64,000 nt of DNA from the NCBI GenBank assembly GCA_003993805.1, contig RSEF01000003.1, positions 64,054,635-64,118,634 of the forward strand, written 5' to 3'. Position 1 is the first letter of the stretch. Each line of letters starts with the position of its first letter. Position numbers and translations under genes: made by a program. The notes below the pieces were generated by a model, which worked only from the letters and a program-made list of their open reading frames with translations, was not told the origin of the DNA and did not search any database. Below are positions 1-11,668 of this stretch, piece after piece. The stretch is from Himantopus leucocephalus (Eukaryota; Chordata; Aves; Charadriiformes; Recurvirostridae).

Positions 1-2049
1 TAAAGAAAGGTGTGAGCACGTTTTCCTCAAAGGAAGGTTTCCACTTCAGATTTTCATTTCAAAGTGGTAACTGATGTCAAACAAACTTTATGACATTTTT
101 AAGACTTTTTCTATTTTTTTTTTTTTTTGATGTTTTGTTCTCTGTTTCACAGATGCTGATAGGACTGGAACTGCTGCATAGGCTTGTTAAACTGTTCCCA
201 AAGAATTTTCAGGCCAGACAGAAACAGGACACCCCAGTAATTATAACGAAAACTTTGTTCTAATCCAGCCACAAGGTTTAGGTGCTTTTTAGTTGCTTAT
301 CTAAACACCTGCTGTTATCTTTAAGTGGATTTTCCAGGATTACTTATCAATGGCAGTTGTGATATCTGGAGGCGTGAGTCTGTTGCATTTGTTATAAATT
401 TATTTTAAATATTAAGATGACATATCCTGTGAACCAAAGTTCAAACATTTGTACTCTTGCAAATGAGGAGATGTAAAATGTGGACTATGTCTAAATACAC
501 CTGAAAAATTTTTGTCTGGATATATCAGTTTCTCTGTCATTGTGGAAAACATCATCCTAAAGGTACATTTTCAAATAGTTGAAATAGTTGAATATTTTAC
601 GTCCTAACGTAAAATAAACTCAAGTCAATAAAACTATATTGTCGTATGCCAAAGATCTTCTTCAGTGCTGAGTTTTGCATTTGAAAATGAAGATTTAAAT
701 TGGATTCTTGCACCTGTTAATCTTGCCACATCCCTCAGAAGGCTGGTGGGACTTTGAGTCTTTCAAGTTTGCTTTCCGTAGTGCTAAAATAGCAGGCAGC
801 ATTGCCACTATACTTAGCAGGTTCGGGATCAAGCCATGGGGTGGACTCTGTTCTGTTTCTAGCACTAGAAGAAAGGAAAGTGCTGTATCAGGCTCCTTGT
901 GAGGAGGACAACTTGCACATTAAAGAAAGGGAGTCTCTGAAGATAAAATCAATCCAGTATTTGATGCTCAATATTGAGTCTGACTTGTGCAATATTATTA
1001 TTGTAACTGAGTTTGAGAGATCGCTGCAACTAAGATATGAAGCTTACACAGGAATGAAAATATTTCCTGCCTGAAAACTGGAACAGAAGTCCAGATGGTA
1101 CAAAATGGCTTTAGCATGACAGAAAATTGAAAGCAGCTTTCTTTTGGAAAGCCAAAAATAAATTCTCTTGTATGAAACATTATTAACTTCAGCATGTGGA
1201 GTTTTTATTTTTGTTAAATTATCTCTCTCCCCCCCTCCCCTTCCCCAGATCCTTATATCCTACCCCTCAAATTGCATCAATCTAAATATAGTCAAGGGCA
1301 AAAGAGTCTAGACCAAAGTTATTGTAAATGCTTGGAAGATCTCCCATCTTCTCCTCCTATAATGAACTGTTGTCTGAGTTTGTGCCCCAATTTCACCTGC
1401 ATGAGCCTTGGCAGAAGGATGAAAGGTGAGGCCCATGCAATTTGACCTCCACCAGTATCTCTATTTTCTCCCCTGAGGTGAGCACGGGCTCACCTTGCTT
1501 GAGAGCTTTCATTAACCAAACTATTCATCTGAAAGAGAAGAAATACTCTTTTTCTTTTTGGTTGCAAGACCATGTATGGCCCAAGGTTCTTGTGCTTATT
1601 GTTGAATTGAGAAGTAGGTAGTTGTGCATGAGCTCAACTATTTGAGCTTCTCATACAGCAAAATTAATTAATCCATGCCAGTTTTGTTAAACTTATTATA
1701 AAGGATCTAACCCAGTTTTCACAGCATATTTTGACACAAGGACCCCTAAAACCTTTCCATTGGAAGTGCACTGTACACTCAGTTAAGGCCACTGGCAACA
1801 GGTGCCTGTTCTCTCGAGCCTTTATAAGTAGTCTAACAAATCTAAAAAGTCCTGAAATCAACTGATACAGGTGAAAGGTGTGCTCATGTGCAGGTGGATG
1901 AAGTGCTAAGCCTGCAGCGTGGCACTGCTTTTCCTCTGAAATTTCCCACAGCAACGCAGCAAAACAGACACGGTGAAGTCCGGCTACCAGACCTTGAGTA
2001 ATTTCTGCTTGACTCAGTCCTAGGATGGTTTGAAAGGACCGAACCGTAC
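1..2049. other. Intergenic DNA, no gene seen
   Basis: AT-rich sequence with a T-run near 114-128 and a pyrimidine-rich tract around 1220-1255. Two short overlapping reading frames near 700-1075 have no recognisable motif, no splice context and no conserved-looking composition, so I leave them out. Nothing else supportable was seen. Confidence 0.5.
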
Positions 2050-2935
2050 CCTCTTCCTTAAAATTACCTCCGATCCCAAGGACTGGAAAATGGTAAACGT
2101 GGCATCAATATTTAATAAGACCCCTGGGGAAATTTGGAGAATTAAAGGGATAAAAATCTGCCTTATATATTGAGCAGATTAATGGAAAACAATATTTAAA
2201 AATAGATAAATATGTTATATAGGGAATGAATCAACATGGCTTTTAGAGTAAAATCTGTTGGATTTATTTGAAGATATCAGCAAACATACAATTAAGGATG
2301 AGCTAATCACCAAATCATTTTAACAATGTCTCTCCTCAAAGTGCATTAAAGAAACTAAGCAATTATGAGTATAAAATTAGTAGAGTAATAGGAAAATGGA
2401 ATAGCTGTAGAACTCCATAAATGTTTGTAAGTGTTCATGAAAAGAACGTGAAGACTTAGGAGACACTTTTTGCAGATAGTATTGAATTATTCACAGTAGT
2501 CAAAGCTACGTCCATCAAGAGCTGTAAAAAGACTTTGTGAAAATATCAGAAAATTATGCAATGGCTGAAGAAATTCAATACTGATAAATACAACGTAATG
2601 CAAACCTACCCTAATTATACATTCCCAATAATGGTCTCTATGTTACCCAGGAAAAAGATCTTGCAATCACTGTGAATATTTCTCTGAAAATTTCATCTTA
2701 GTTCAGGGCAGTGATCAAAAAGCTAAACTGAATGTTAAGAATTATTAGGAAAGAAGTAGGGAATGTAAAAGAAAAAGTCCTCATGCCAGACTGCCTTCGG
2801 AATGACAACGGTGTCTTCAGTTCTAGTCACATCAGCACAGAGGGCCTGTCCTTGAGCTAGAGAGGTATAGCAATGGCCAACAAGGATAAAAACACAGAAG
2901 TGCAGAATGGTTCCCATATGAAAAGAACACACACT
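2050..2935 (+). mobile_element. Ancient decayed CR1/L3-type LINE (RT to 3' part)
   Basis: This is a heavily mutated non-LTR retrotransposon of the old CR1/L3 lineage found across amniotes. Conceptual translation near 2074-2130 gives the reverse transcriptase block DWKMVNVASIFNK, which resembles the family signature DWK-x-ANV-x-PI(F/Y)KK. Near 2230 the block QHGF appears, as in the family's NQHGF. Further along, the nucleotide sequence follows the usual CR1 order: a segment resembling KYKVMH (2585-2605), then one resembling EKDLG-x-x-V-x-x-SLK (2650-2695), then one resembling KKANRMLGII (2712-2745). A 3' part (2850-2925) resembles the LEKVQ-RAT-M and LPYE-ER region. Stops and frameshifts break the reading frame everywhere. 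It is much more diverged than the other CR1 copies in the window, so it is old. Both boundaries are approximate; the subfamily cannot be named by eye. Confidence 0.85.
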
Positions 2936-5900
2936 CCCAAATAAAAGAGAAATAGCAAGTAGGTTGTTTGTGTTAGTAAGGAATTGAACTAAGGGGCAGG
3001 ATAATTCTCTGTGCCAGTGGTGGGAAAGATACTGCTGAAGCATGAAAATCTCCTCAGGCTATAAAAGAGCGATCTGCGCAGCTTATCACCTCCAATAGGC
3101 TGTCCTGAATTTACCAAGTCTATGACTATGCTTTTATTCGTAATTTGATCGCAGCTTGGTAAGAATGTTTTTCCTGTATATGAACGAATGTATAGTACAG
3201 CAACTTTCCAAAGCCCAAGGAGTAAGGGTAACAAAGCTCACAGCTTTTACTGACTAGCTGAATTAAATACTTAAATAACTTCATATTTTAAAAGACAGGA
3301 ATAGTTTTACAGCTGGGGCTTTCCTGAAGTGGACCTGGTTTCCATACCAATTCACAGAGGATTTCCCCTCCAAGTACTTATCCATTCATCCCCCTGAGCC
3401 ATGTAAAGATTTTCCGCGAACAAGATCCTTCTGCAATAGGTTCCACAGGTCCATTATCTGCTGCATGACAAATCCCCTCTTCTGTTTGTGTTGTGTCCTG
3501 ACAGTTTCCCCCGATGCCCCTCACTGCAACACAATATATTGAAAGGATCCAGGCTGTCGAAGCACCAAACAATAATATGCACCCAACCTGTTGTCATGTA
3601 TTTAAGAAGAGCCATAATTTAAAGGAACATAAATAGGAAAGGAGCATAATGAAAAAGGACGATGAATAATACTTTCTCTCCAGTCAGCAGGTTTGGTGCA
3701 TTAAGAAGACCCAGACTGTTCTGCTAGCTGTGGCAATGCTATTTCACCCCCAAACCAAATGGAAAAACAAAAGTTTAATTTCAATTGTAATTATTATTCC
3801 GGCAACATTTTGCCTGGTCTAGTAGCACGGTAAGAACATTTTCTTTTAAAATATGTCTTTATTTTCTGCAGTCAGAAATCTATCATACATTAGGTATTTT
3901 GCCTAATGTATTGCATTTGACCCTCTGGTCTAGTTTGAAATACATTGTCCTTGGGAGGGTGTAAATTACCCTAATTGCTTAACTGTGAGAAGGAGATCTT
4001 GCTCATGGCACCACGTCCATGCGAGGCAGAATTGCATGACTGTTCCTGGACTGGTGGCCATGGCCTCCGGGCCTCCCAGCTGGGAGGATCTGCAGTGTCC
4101 TGTTTGAAAAACCGAGCTGTCCACCAGCTTGTTGCTGGGAACAGCTTCCTTATCACAACAGCCAAACATTTCTGACTCAGCACGGCGATAAAAGGACAGC
4201 TGTGAATCTCAGTATTTAAGTGCTTTGGGCAAGGCTGGCTGCAGGGTGCGCAGAACCACGGTGGAGTACGTGCTTTGCCATTCCCTGTGCACGCTATGGG
4301 TACAGATTCACAGCCGATAGTAGCAGGGCACACGAGCAACCCAAGCCACTCTGCATTTTGCAGCCCACCTCTACTTCTTTGAGAGCTGGGACTATACCAA
4401 ATAATACTCAATTTATTATTGCTAAATAGAACCAAGTTTCTCTCCAGCTCATTAATTCACTTATGACTTCAACTGTCTTTTATTGTCATCTTCTTATGTC
4501 TCTTCTCTGCTCTTTGCTAATCATTTTCATTTTTGGTAACCAGGCTGGTAATCAAAGCCTCCAGTTCCAGACGCAAGCTCCCACTCACAAAATCCCTGCC
4601 GGGCTGATTGCTGGGAACTGGGAGGATGTGCCAGGGAGAGAAATACTCAGCTGCCCCGGTTTAGGCTGCCGCTGCTGGCTGCTCTTACAAGCCAACAACC
4701 ACATGCATCTTTGCTCCAACTCAGTTCTTATGTTCACATGAGTGAAGCAGATGGGAAAAATTTCTGGTTTGAAATAATATGTTTGTTCATGTAAACTACA
4801 GTTTGGTGTGTGTAATACCTGTTAAGACGGGATAGATTTCCTATTCTCATTTGGCTCTGAAGTGCTATAGGAAGGGAAACAGTCAAAAACAGACAGAAAA
4901 TATTGAGTTTCTCTAATGTTTTGTTTGTCGTGAAAACTGCCCTGATTATTCTTGCATAATTTTATGCATAATGATTTTTGAGCCCATAAAAAACAATAAT
5001 GTCACTTGTGGAATGAATTCGTAAATATGTTCACAGATTTGCTTTGCCATTATTTAACTATGTTTATCCCAGAGGCCCAGAACAGGAGTTTTAAAAGTAT
5101 TCACTGTTGGCCTAAGTCTACTTTCATTCCTGTTAATGTGAATGTCCCATCCTAGATATGTTTTTCCTGTAGACTGTTAGGTGATTTTACCTCAGTTGGA
5201 CAGCAATGGCATTTTTATTTTTTAAACACAGTCTAAAGTAGTCCGATTAAAAATAGGGCTGCTTTACAGATCATACCAGCAGCCCAGTCTATAAACAACT
5301 GCCTAATAAATATTTACTGGTTCAGGTCTGGGATTCTACTTCTACATCTGTCCTCTCAACACAGAAATCTGGGCGATGAAAGACCATCCTGAAGGTTGCT
5401 TTGATTTGAAATCAGTTTCTCTAACTTTGGTGTCTCCTAGCCCAGGTTTGCTTACCTTCTGGGCGTGCTGCCACTCTGAGCTGCTTTTTCTCTCCAGTAA
5501 AGCCCCTTATGGTGCCAACATGTATGGGCAGAACCCTTCTTGTCATATAGGTAACTTATGTGACATGGGCTTCTGCAGCTGCAGTAGAAAGCGGAGGGAA
5601 TACAAGTGATTATGGGAGCCCAGGCTCATGTGTGACCATGCAGGAGTCTCAACTGTAGCCACCAGGTGAGACTCTTTGACGTGTGCTTTGTGCATAACCC
5701 AGCATGCCCTCTCGTACAATTAATAAAATGTCTGGATAGCAGCTAACCCACTGGTAATCTTTTCTCCCTCTGGTTTAAGAAACAGTTTCTTTTGAAAGCT
5801 TCTTAATTTATTTGTATGATTTCCGGGGTAAGTGTTGGTAGGAAACAAAGTTTCTTTAATATTGGGGGAGTGTAACTCAGTTACTGCAACATGTTCACAC

Positions 5901-6447
5901 CAGACTCTGCTCTGTTGGGCTTATGTTTCTTTTTAAACTGATCTTATACAAACCTACAAATCTAAATAACACGGATGGTGAAGGATGAATTACACAAAAC
6001 AGCCAAACATGAGCATCTCCATGTGGCAAACCCCCCACCAGAGGAGCACTGAAAGATGAGTCCCCGGCAAACCAGAGAAAGGAAAAGACTACAGGCAAGA
6101 TAGAGATTTTATCTGCGTGTTCAGTGCCCACCTATCTCCCTAGGTTTCCATTTGATTTTGGCCATATGCCTCCTGTGTCTCTGTGACCAACCCTCTGGGG
6201 CCAGCCGTGGCTAAAGCGATCTTCTCTTTGCATTTCTCTAGAGTGAGAAAAGGAGACAGGGTAAGAAAATGCCAAACCATTTGGCGGAGCCAAATGCTAT
6301 GGGATTTCTTTCAAGAATAATCATTAACAAATGTTAGCTAACACTTTTCTGAAACATCCTTTTTCAAATTCTTGCAAGGACCAGTTTGAGTCTGGAATAT
6401 TAATAGCAACATTAATCCACTCATGCATAAGTCAATGTAGGATCTGG
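2936..6447. other. Intergenic DNA, no gene seen
   Basis: Ordinary AT-rich sequence. Overlapping antisense reading frames near 3970-4435 (up to 154 codons on the minus strand) and a 92-codon frame near 4463 lack any recognisable domain and overlap one another on both strands, as expected by chance in a locally GC-richer patch. No repeat family was recognised. Confidence 0.45.
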
Positions 6448-7140
6448 GTGGAAATGTCCGCTGGCACGGGGAACAACTCACATGCCAGCTGTGGCCGTGG
6501 CTGTGTCGCCGGTCGTGTTGGGGCTGTGGGGGTGATGTGGTGCAGGAAGGACCAGCCGAGGCTGCGGGGAGCACGCTGTGACCCACACGCTGTCCCTGCC
6601 CGCCCGGGGTCCCGGCTGAGCCCACGCCGATCCCATGGCCCAGGATGGGCGACTGAGCACACGCCGCAGGCATGGCTGGCCTTCCTCAGCGCCCGTGCTT
6701 CCCTCTGCTCCTCCGGGGAGGAACAATGTGGACGTCCAGCCAGGACTTGGCTCTCCTGCCTGGTACAGGCCACCTACAACCACGTCTCAGCTCCTCTTCC
6801 CTGTCTGCGACTTTGCCTTCAGCCCACAGCAAAGCCCCTGTAATGAGTCTCCCTCCAGCCGGGGGTCAGGTGCTCACCCGCCCCGGAGCAGAGGCCCTGC
6901 TCTGCCACGGGCCCCCTGCACAATTCTGGTTCAGGCTGCCGAGAAGGATGTGAGACGCTGTGGCAGGCGGTCAGTGATACAAAATTACCGTGGGAATCGC
7001 TGGGGGAATCACTGGGGCGCACGGTCGGTGCACCAGCGTTGGTGGAGGGGGTGGCAGGCGGCAGCTCAGCACCGGGGGGGATGCGGTCCAGGGAACTGGG
7101 CAGACCGACCCCTCTCCTCCTGTCCGATGCCCTTCTGGCC
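6448..7140. promoter_or_regulatory. Orphan CpG-island-like block
   Basis: The sequence changes abruptly from AT-rich to GC-rich at about 6448 and back at about 7140-7180. By hand count the first 240 bases of the core (6481-6720) hold about 20 CpG dinucleotides, near the number expected from base composition, whereas flanking DNA has almost none. That is the hallmark of an unmethylated CpG island. Several overlapping reading frames of 90-181 codons cover it in different frames on both strands, which GC-rich DNA produces by chance; none shows a known domain. It could be the promoter of a transcript not otherwise visible, or a distal regulatory island. Direction cannot be told. Confidence 0.5.
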
Positions 7141-9222
7141 AGCAGAGAGACTTTGGGGTGGGGAGCATGCCAATGCTTAGCCTAGTAGTTTGTCAAATCC
7201 CAATTTTCAATGTGTGTTACGTAATAAATGGTCACTTTACCCTTTTGAGTTGTGCGTGTCCTGTTTGCAGAGTCTCTTTGTACCTGGTTAAAGACGCCCA
7301 AACAGACTGACCCAAAAGACAGGTCGTAAGGCGTTTTGAGTGAGGACCTACTTGTCTTCACCTTCCCAGCCCAGGTTTTCCTGTGCTGGTGGGGCTGGTT
7401 GTTCACTCAGTTTGGTAGAGCACATTGCTCTTCTCCACAAAGACAGGAGACTCCCCATCCATGGTTTTTTTTAGTCTCTCTTCATGACCTTGGTGACTTC
7501 ATTGACTGCAGAGAAGATCCTTCTTCCCTTTGATCCCACGGCCTCCAGCCTCTGTTACTCCAACAGACTCCCTAGTGTAAATTATTAATGTTTTATAAAT
7601 TATTAATTTGCATTGATGGTCCAGAAATGCTACACTAGTAAAAAACCCAGAAGCTTAATAAGTAATTACGAAGCAGCATCTTCACAGTTACCACAGTCTG
7701 AAGTTACAGGATAACAGCAAGACAAAATGATGCAAATTGATCCATGGCTTCTCCGTGCGTATCTTTTGTGTGATTCACTCAATCCAGTGATGTCCAGTAA
7801 CATGTGTTTAGTGTGTGTTATTTTGAAAGTAATGAACCCACGTATACTGAAAATGCAAAAAGTGCCTAGCATATAACAAATCAAGTTGTTTTCCAGCCTC
7901 TTAAAAAAGTACATAACTTAATTTCCTTTTTTATAATCTTTTTTTAAGGTACAAATTAGGTGGGTGTCCTCTGTATTTTGGTGCCTTTCCTAGAAAAATT
8001 TCTAGAAAAATTATTACTATGTCTACACAGAAAATTATAGAACACATTTGTAACAAAAATGCCAGGTAATTTACAATAAATGTTAGTTTGATGAGCAATG
8101 AATCTATTTCTATATGTCTGCTACATCTACCACTAGAAGTAGTTTCAGTTATGCGTTTCCTTGACTAACACATTTTTTATGGTTTAAGTGTAATGGAGCT
8201 CTACATATTAGAGACCCGTCCTGCACTTGAAGTTTTGCTGGGAAGGGTGAACTTAAGAGTCTCTGGATTTACTCAAAAATTCATCTGCTTTTTCCTTTTT
8301 GCACCTTCACTTTTGAAACATCTTCCTTACTTTTGCAGTATTATTCACTTAGGATGTCGGTTTAGCCATTCTCCACATATTCCTTTGTTAGCAATTGTTC
8401 TAAAAACAAGAGTATCCAGCCCGGCACAGTCATACATCTCATTTCAGAGCATAATGGTAAAGTGGATTTTAATTTATCTAGTTATCATATTTGCTTGATG
8501 ATTCCGCCTCGTTTTGCAGTGGATCTTTTTTGGTAATTAAGCTAAATAAGTTTGCTGACGTTACCTATATGAAGAACAGACATTTCATTTCCTCTTGCCC
8601 ATGATTTGTGTTCCAATTTCCTGTGCTTTGCAAGCGTAAAGCAACGCAGCCACCAGTATGATGCTGCAGCCATCGCATTCAGCCATTTGCAAGCAGTCAG
8701 TCACCCCGTTGTATCTGGAGGGGGGTGGTGTTTCCCGCTCTGCTCCGCTGGCTGGCAGCTTGCATACCCCAGAATATAAAGTTTACTTGCAATGAATTTC
8801 TGTAGCTCTCTGTGCACATTTAAGGATGTGACTACTTAGTCTACTGTGATTTCCAGACACAGAAGTTCAGTGGACCTACACAATGATAAGCTGTATTAGT
8901 AAAAGGAGCTTCGAGTGCACGCTTTGTTTCTTTGCTTCTTCCTGCTCCTCTGGAGATCATGTCCCTCGGCTTTGCCTTGACTTTGCCTTGACTTAGTCTC
9001 TATCCTGCAGTATTTCCCGCAGCCTTTCACTTCAGTGCTCTGCCAGAGCAGTATTTCACAGCCACGTGCCCGTTCAGCCTTCCCTCTCAGATGTATTTGA
9101 TTGGAAAATGTGACTGGGAAATGGGACATTTGCCTGTACAGTACAGCTGAGTGACAAAGCCAGGTGTGCGCCATTTGACAGACCAGACGCAGAGCAGGCT
9201 ATCATTTTGCTTCATTTCATCC
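7141..9222. other. Intergenic DNA, no gene seen
   Basis: AT-rich sequence between the CpG-rich block and the 3' end of the small minus-strand gene. A 101-codon plus-strand frame near 8193 has no motif or splice context. Nothing else supportable was seen. Confidence 0.45.
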
Positions 9223-9228
9223 TTTATT
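9223..9228 (-). terminator. Poly(A) signal of the small minus-strand gene
   Basis: A canonical AATAAA on the minus strand, about 140 bases after the stop codon at 9370-9372. The downstream sequence becomes GT- and CT-rich within about 20-40 bases, as expected for a cleavage site near 9200. Its close spacing to the stop is a main reason to believe the terminal exon. Confidence 0.6.
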
Positions 9229-9369
9229 CTTCTAAACATTTGGACTTATGGCATCTTTTTTACACTGGCAGCTATGTTCGGATTTTATCAGTAGCTGCTG
9301 GCGTTTCCTCTTGGCTTTGTTTTTCTGTTACATTTTGGTTGTCTGAGTTATGACTGAAGTTAAATCATA

Positions 9370-9429
9370 TCAGCGTGTTTTCTTCTTCTTCTCTTCTGGC
9401 TGTTTCAGTGCCTGAAGTTCTCTGTATGG
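9370..9429 (-). CDS. Terminal exon of unrecognised small gene (exon C)
   Basis: The minus strand has a strong acceptor here: a long pyrimidine run ending in CCCCAG, then 19 codons and a stop. The encoded tail begins PYRELQALKQPEEKKKK and ends in a very basic run. The exon starts in phase 0, matching the phase-0 donor at 10987. A canonical AATAAA follows about 140 bases after the stop. The intron before it (about 1.56 kb) holds a CR1 insertion in the opposite orientation. I do not recognise the protein, and no function is assigned. The long A-run that forms the tract could alternatively be a retroposon tail, but the open frame, stop and poly(A) signal together favour a real last exon. Confidence 0.5.
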   Translation of the reverse strand, partial: PYRELQALKQPEEKKKKTR

Positions 9430-10277
9430 CTGGGGAAAAAAAAAAAAAGAATTAAAAATAAAAAGGATTCTGCAAGTGCAATGCTTTCCCTGATTTTTAA
9501 TTCAAATTGCAATTTTGCTAAAGAAACCCTGCCGGAATCTCCAGAGTCAATCCTGACCTCAAAACATCTCTGCCTTTCTTATCTGAAAGAAAAACTGCTT
9601 TTATTTCAAATAAGCTTCTGCTGAAATCCTCCTGTGTCGTTTCTCAATCAACTCCTTTTAACTACGCTAATTCTGCATTTTGGATTGGTTTAATCCTTAA
9701 TCCCCAGGAGCAAAAGGGCCCTTTATTTTTCCAGCAACGAGGAGAGTCCCTTGCAAGGAACAGTTCCACGTCCCACTCTCTGCTAATGCATCTTGCATCC
9801 ACGAGTCACTAAACAAAGCACGTAAACAGGAGTGGGAGCAGAGACCAGAAGGCAGCAGTCAAACCTCAGCCTCTTGCTGCCGAAGTATTTGCTTATCAAT
9901 GCCGGAGTGCCCTTTTTGCTATGCCAGGAACGGCAGGCATATCACTTTTTGTTTTCCCATGTACTGTTCTAATTATTGCTCCACTATGAGTGCGTTTTAC
10001 TTCTCAGCCCAGATATCTCTCAGGACTGATTTTCATTCAGTACAAATGTTCTCATTATAAAGACTTAACACGAGGAGAATATAAATGAGAAGCTGAGTGT
10101 ACGCTACGAACTTGCTTATACAGAAACTGTATTGACCAAGGGAACGGCAGAGTAAAGCACATGGCAGCATTAACGTGCTCCTACTTCCAGGGTTCAAACA
10201 GTTTCCTTTCCCATAAGAATGGTGTGACTCCTTGCCTCTGAAACCAAGCCAATGTAACAATTTTGTTTAACTGAAAT

Positions 10278-10778
10278 GTTCAGTTTTGGTCCCCGCTCTA
10301 CAAAAGAGATGTGGACAGGCTGGAGAGGGTCCAGGGAAGGGCCACCAAGATGATCAAAGGACTGGGAAGGCTGCCATGTGAGGAAAGGCTGAGAGAACTG
10401 GGTTTGTTCAGCCTTGAGAAAAGAAGGCTCAGGGGAGACCTTATCACCACGTTCCAGTATTTAAAGGGTGTCTACACCCTTTAAGGGATGGAGACTCCCT
10501 TTTCACAAGGAGTCACATGGAAAAGACGAGGGGTAATGGGTACAACTTACAGCAGGGAGATTAGGATTGGACACAAGAGGAACATATTTCACAATATGAA
10601 CAATCAGCCATGGGAATAATCTCCCCAGGGAAGCGGTGGATTCCCCATCATCGGACACTTTTAAGGTTCAGCTGGACAGGGTGCTGGGCCATCTTGTCTA
10701 GACTGTGCTTTTGCTAAGAAAGGTTGGACCAGAAGATCTTTGAGGTCCCTTCCAACCTGGTATTCTATGATTCTATGA
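10278..10778 (+). mobile_element. CR1 LINE, 5'-truncated, 3' end intact
   Basis: About 500 bases matching the 3' part of avian CR1, from the conserved TGTTCAGTTTTGGTCCCCGC segment through the LEKVQ-type region (ctggagagggtccag) and into the 3' UTR. It ends in tandem ATTCTATG units, the diagnostic CR1 terminus. The 5' end is truncated, as in most CR1 copies. It lies in the second intron of the small minus-strand gene, antisense to it. It is clearly younger than the copy at 2.05 kb. An unusual perfect hairpin at 10461-10484 interrupts the expected sequence and is reported separately. Confidence 0.95.
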
Positions 10779-10986
10779 AATAAAAAGCGCAAAGCATTTC
10801 TATGGAACATTAGGTACAGCACTCAGGATCTCTTTGAAAGCAAATGCAGCTTCATCAGTTGCAGAGATTACCCCGTATCACCATGTGAAAACTTACGGAA
10901 GAATCAAAATTCCAAGTTTTTCGCAAGTTAAATTATTACATGACCATGGCTTAGAATAATTTTCATAAAGCTAAAACAACACTCAC

Positions 10987-11199
10987 TTTATCCAACTGCC
11001 CACTAATCATGCAGCTGAGCCACTCGTCATCTCGGTTCTGGGAGGGTGTATCCCTCAGGAACTGCTTTTGTCCGGTGGTTTTGGGCCGTCTCCGCTGCCT
11101 CAGGATCAGACAGTAGTCATCTGCAGATGAAGACTTCAGCGAACAGCCCCACAGGCCCTCCTCTGACCTCTGGCAGCGCGAGTGAGACCAGAGGTGTCT
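10987..11199 (-). CDS. Internal exon of unrecognised small gene (exon B)
   Basis: An open 71-codon block on the minus strand bounded by an acceptor (catctttgcag) and an excellent donor (AAA then GTGAGTG). It is distinctly GC-richer than its flanks. The encoded segment includes SSADDYCLILRQRRRPK and, near its end, DDEWLSCMISGQLDK; it is rich in Arg, Ser, Gln and Cys. Both ends are in phase 0, so it joins exon A (11606-11668) and exon C (9370-9429) without a shift. A second acceptor-like CTGCAG about 85 bases inside is in phase 1 and would make a shorter form. I compared the WLSCMISGQ segment with GoLoco motifs, but the obligatory QR is missing. The family is unknown to me. Confidence 0.5.
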
Positions 11200-11605
11200 C
11201 TGCAAAGATGTCAGCCTCTTTGGGATTTCAGTGACAACTCCCCCCCCTCCTCCAAAGGCACGGAAACAGCTGAAAGCTACAGTACCGATTCAGTCCCTCA
11301 TTTTCTCGGGCCAAGACAATACGCCATTAACAGCTGAACAGAGGCAGAGGGCATTCACAGATAAAAGACTGCTTTGAAAAAGATTGTGCAGAACAAAGTC
11401 CCAGGCTAGAAGCAGAGTGAAGCAAAACCTCAGGCTACCAGGCTCCACCTGCGGCAACCTCACTCCCTCCCGGCTTCCATGGGGCTGCAGCCGGCTCTGC
11501 AGGTAGTATTGCATCTGCCATGAAAAGCTTTCAGTTTACACTTCATTCACGAGCATATTCTCAGACATAACTGCCTTTAAAAAATAAAAGTGTGTTTTTA
11601 CTTAC

Positions 11606-11668
11606 AAGCTCTACTGAGCACAGTGGTTTTGCTCCTCTATTTTTCCTGCTTGCTGACGACACAGACAT
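11606..11668 (-). CDS. Putative first coding exon of unrecognised small gene (exon A)
   Basis: A 21-codon open block on the minus strand starting with ATG (protein begins MSVSSASRKNRGAK) and ending at a consensus donor, CTT then GTAAGTAA. The donor is phase 0 and fits exon B after a 406-base intron. An in-frame stop lies a few codons upstream of the ATG, so the ATG is a reasonable start, although its context is weak (T at -3). Alternatively an upstream exon may splice into the CAG that precedes CAAGCAGG, in which case the start is elsewhere. Together exons A-C would encode about 111 residues with a basic N-terminus and a Lys-rich C-terminus. No signal peptide or membrane segment is seen. Confidence 0.35.

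Noticed and set aside
6331..7310. Stack of 90-181 codon frames on both strands
   Set aside because: They overlap in several frames within the CpG-rich block, show no known domain and have repetitive Pro/Arg/Gly composition expected from base content.
9434..9450. A-run as a retroposed pseudogene tail
   Set aside because: On the opposite strand the run forms the polypyrimidine tract of a good acceptor followed by an open frame, stop and poly(A) signal, which explains it better.
10987..11040. GoLoco G-protein-binding motif in the small gene (DDEWLSCMISGQLDK)
   Set aside because: The spacing is suggestive, but the defining Asp/Glu-Gln-Arg triad after the helix is absent both in this exon and at the junction to the next.
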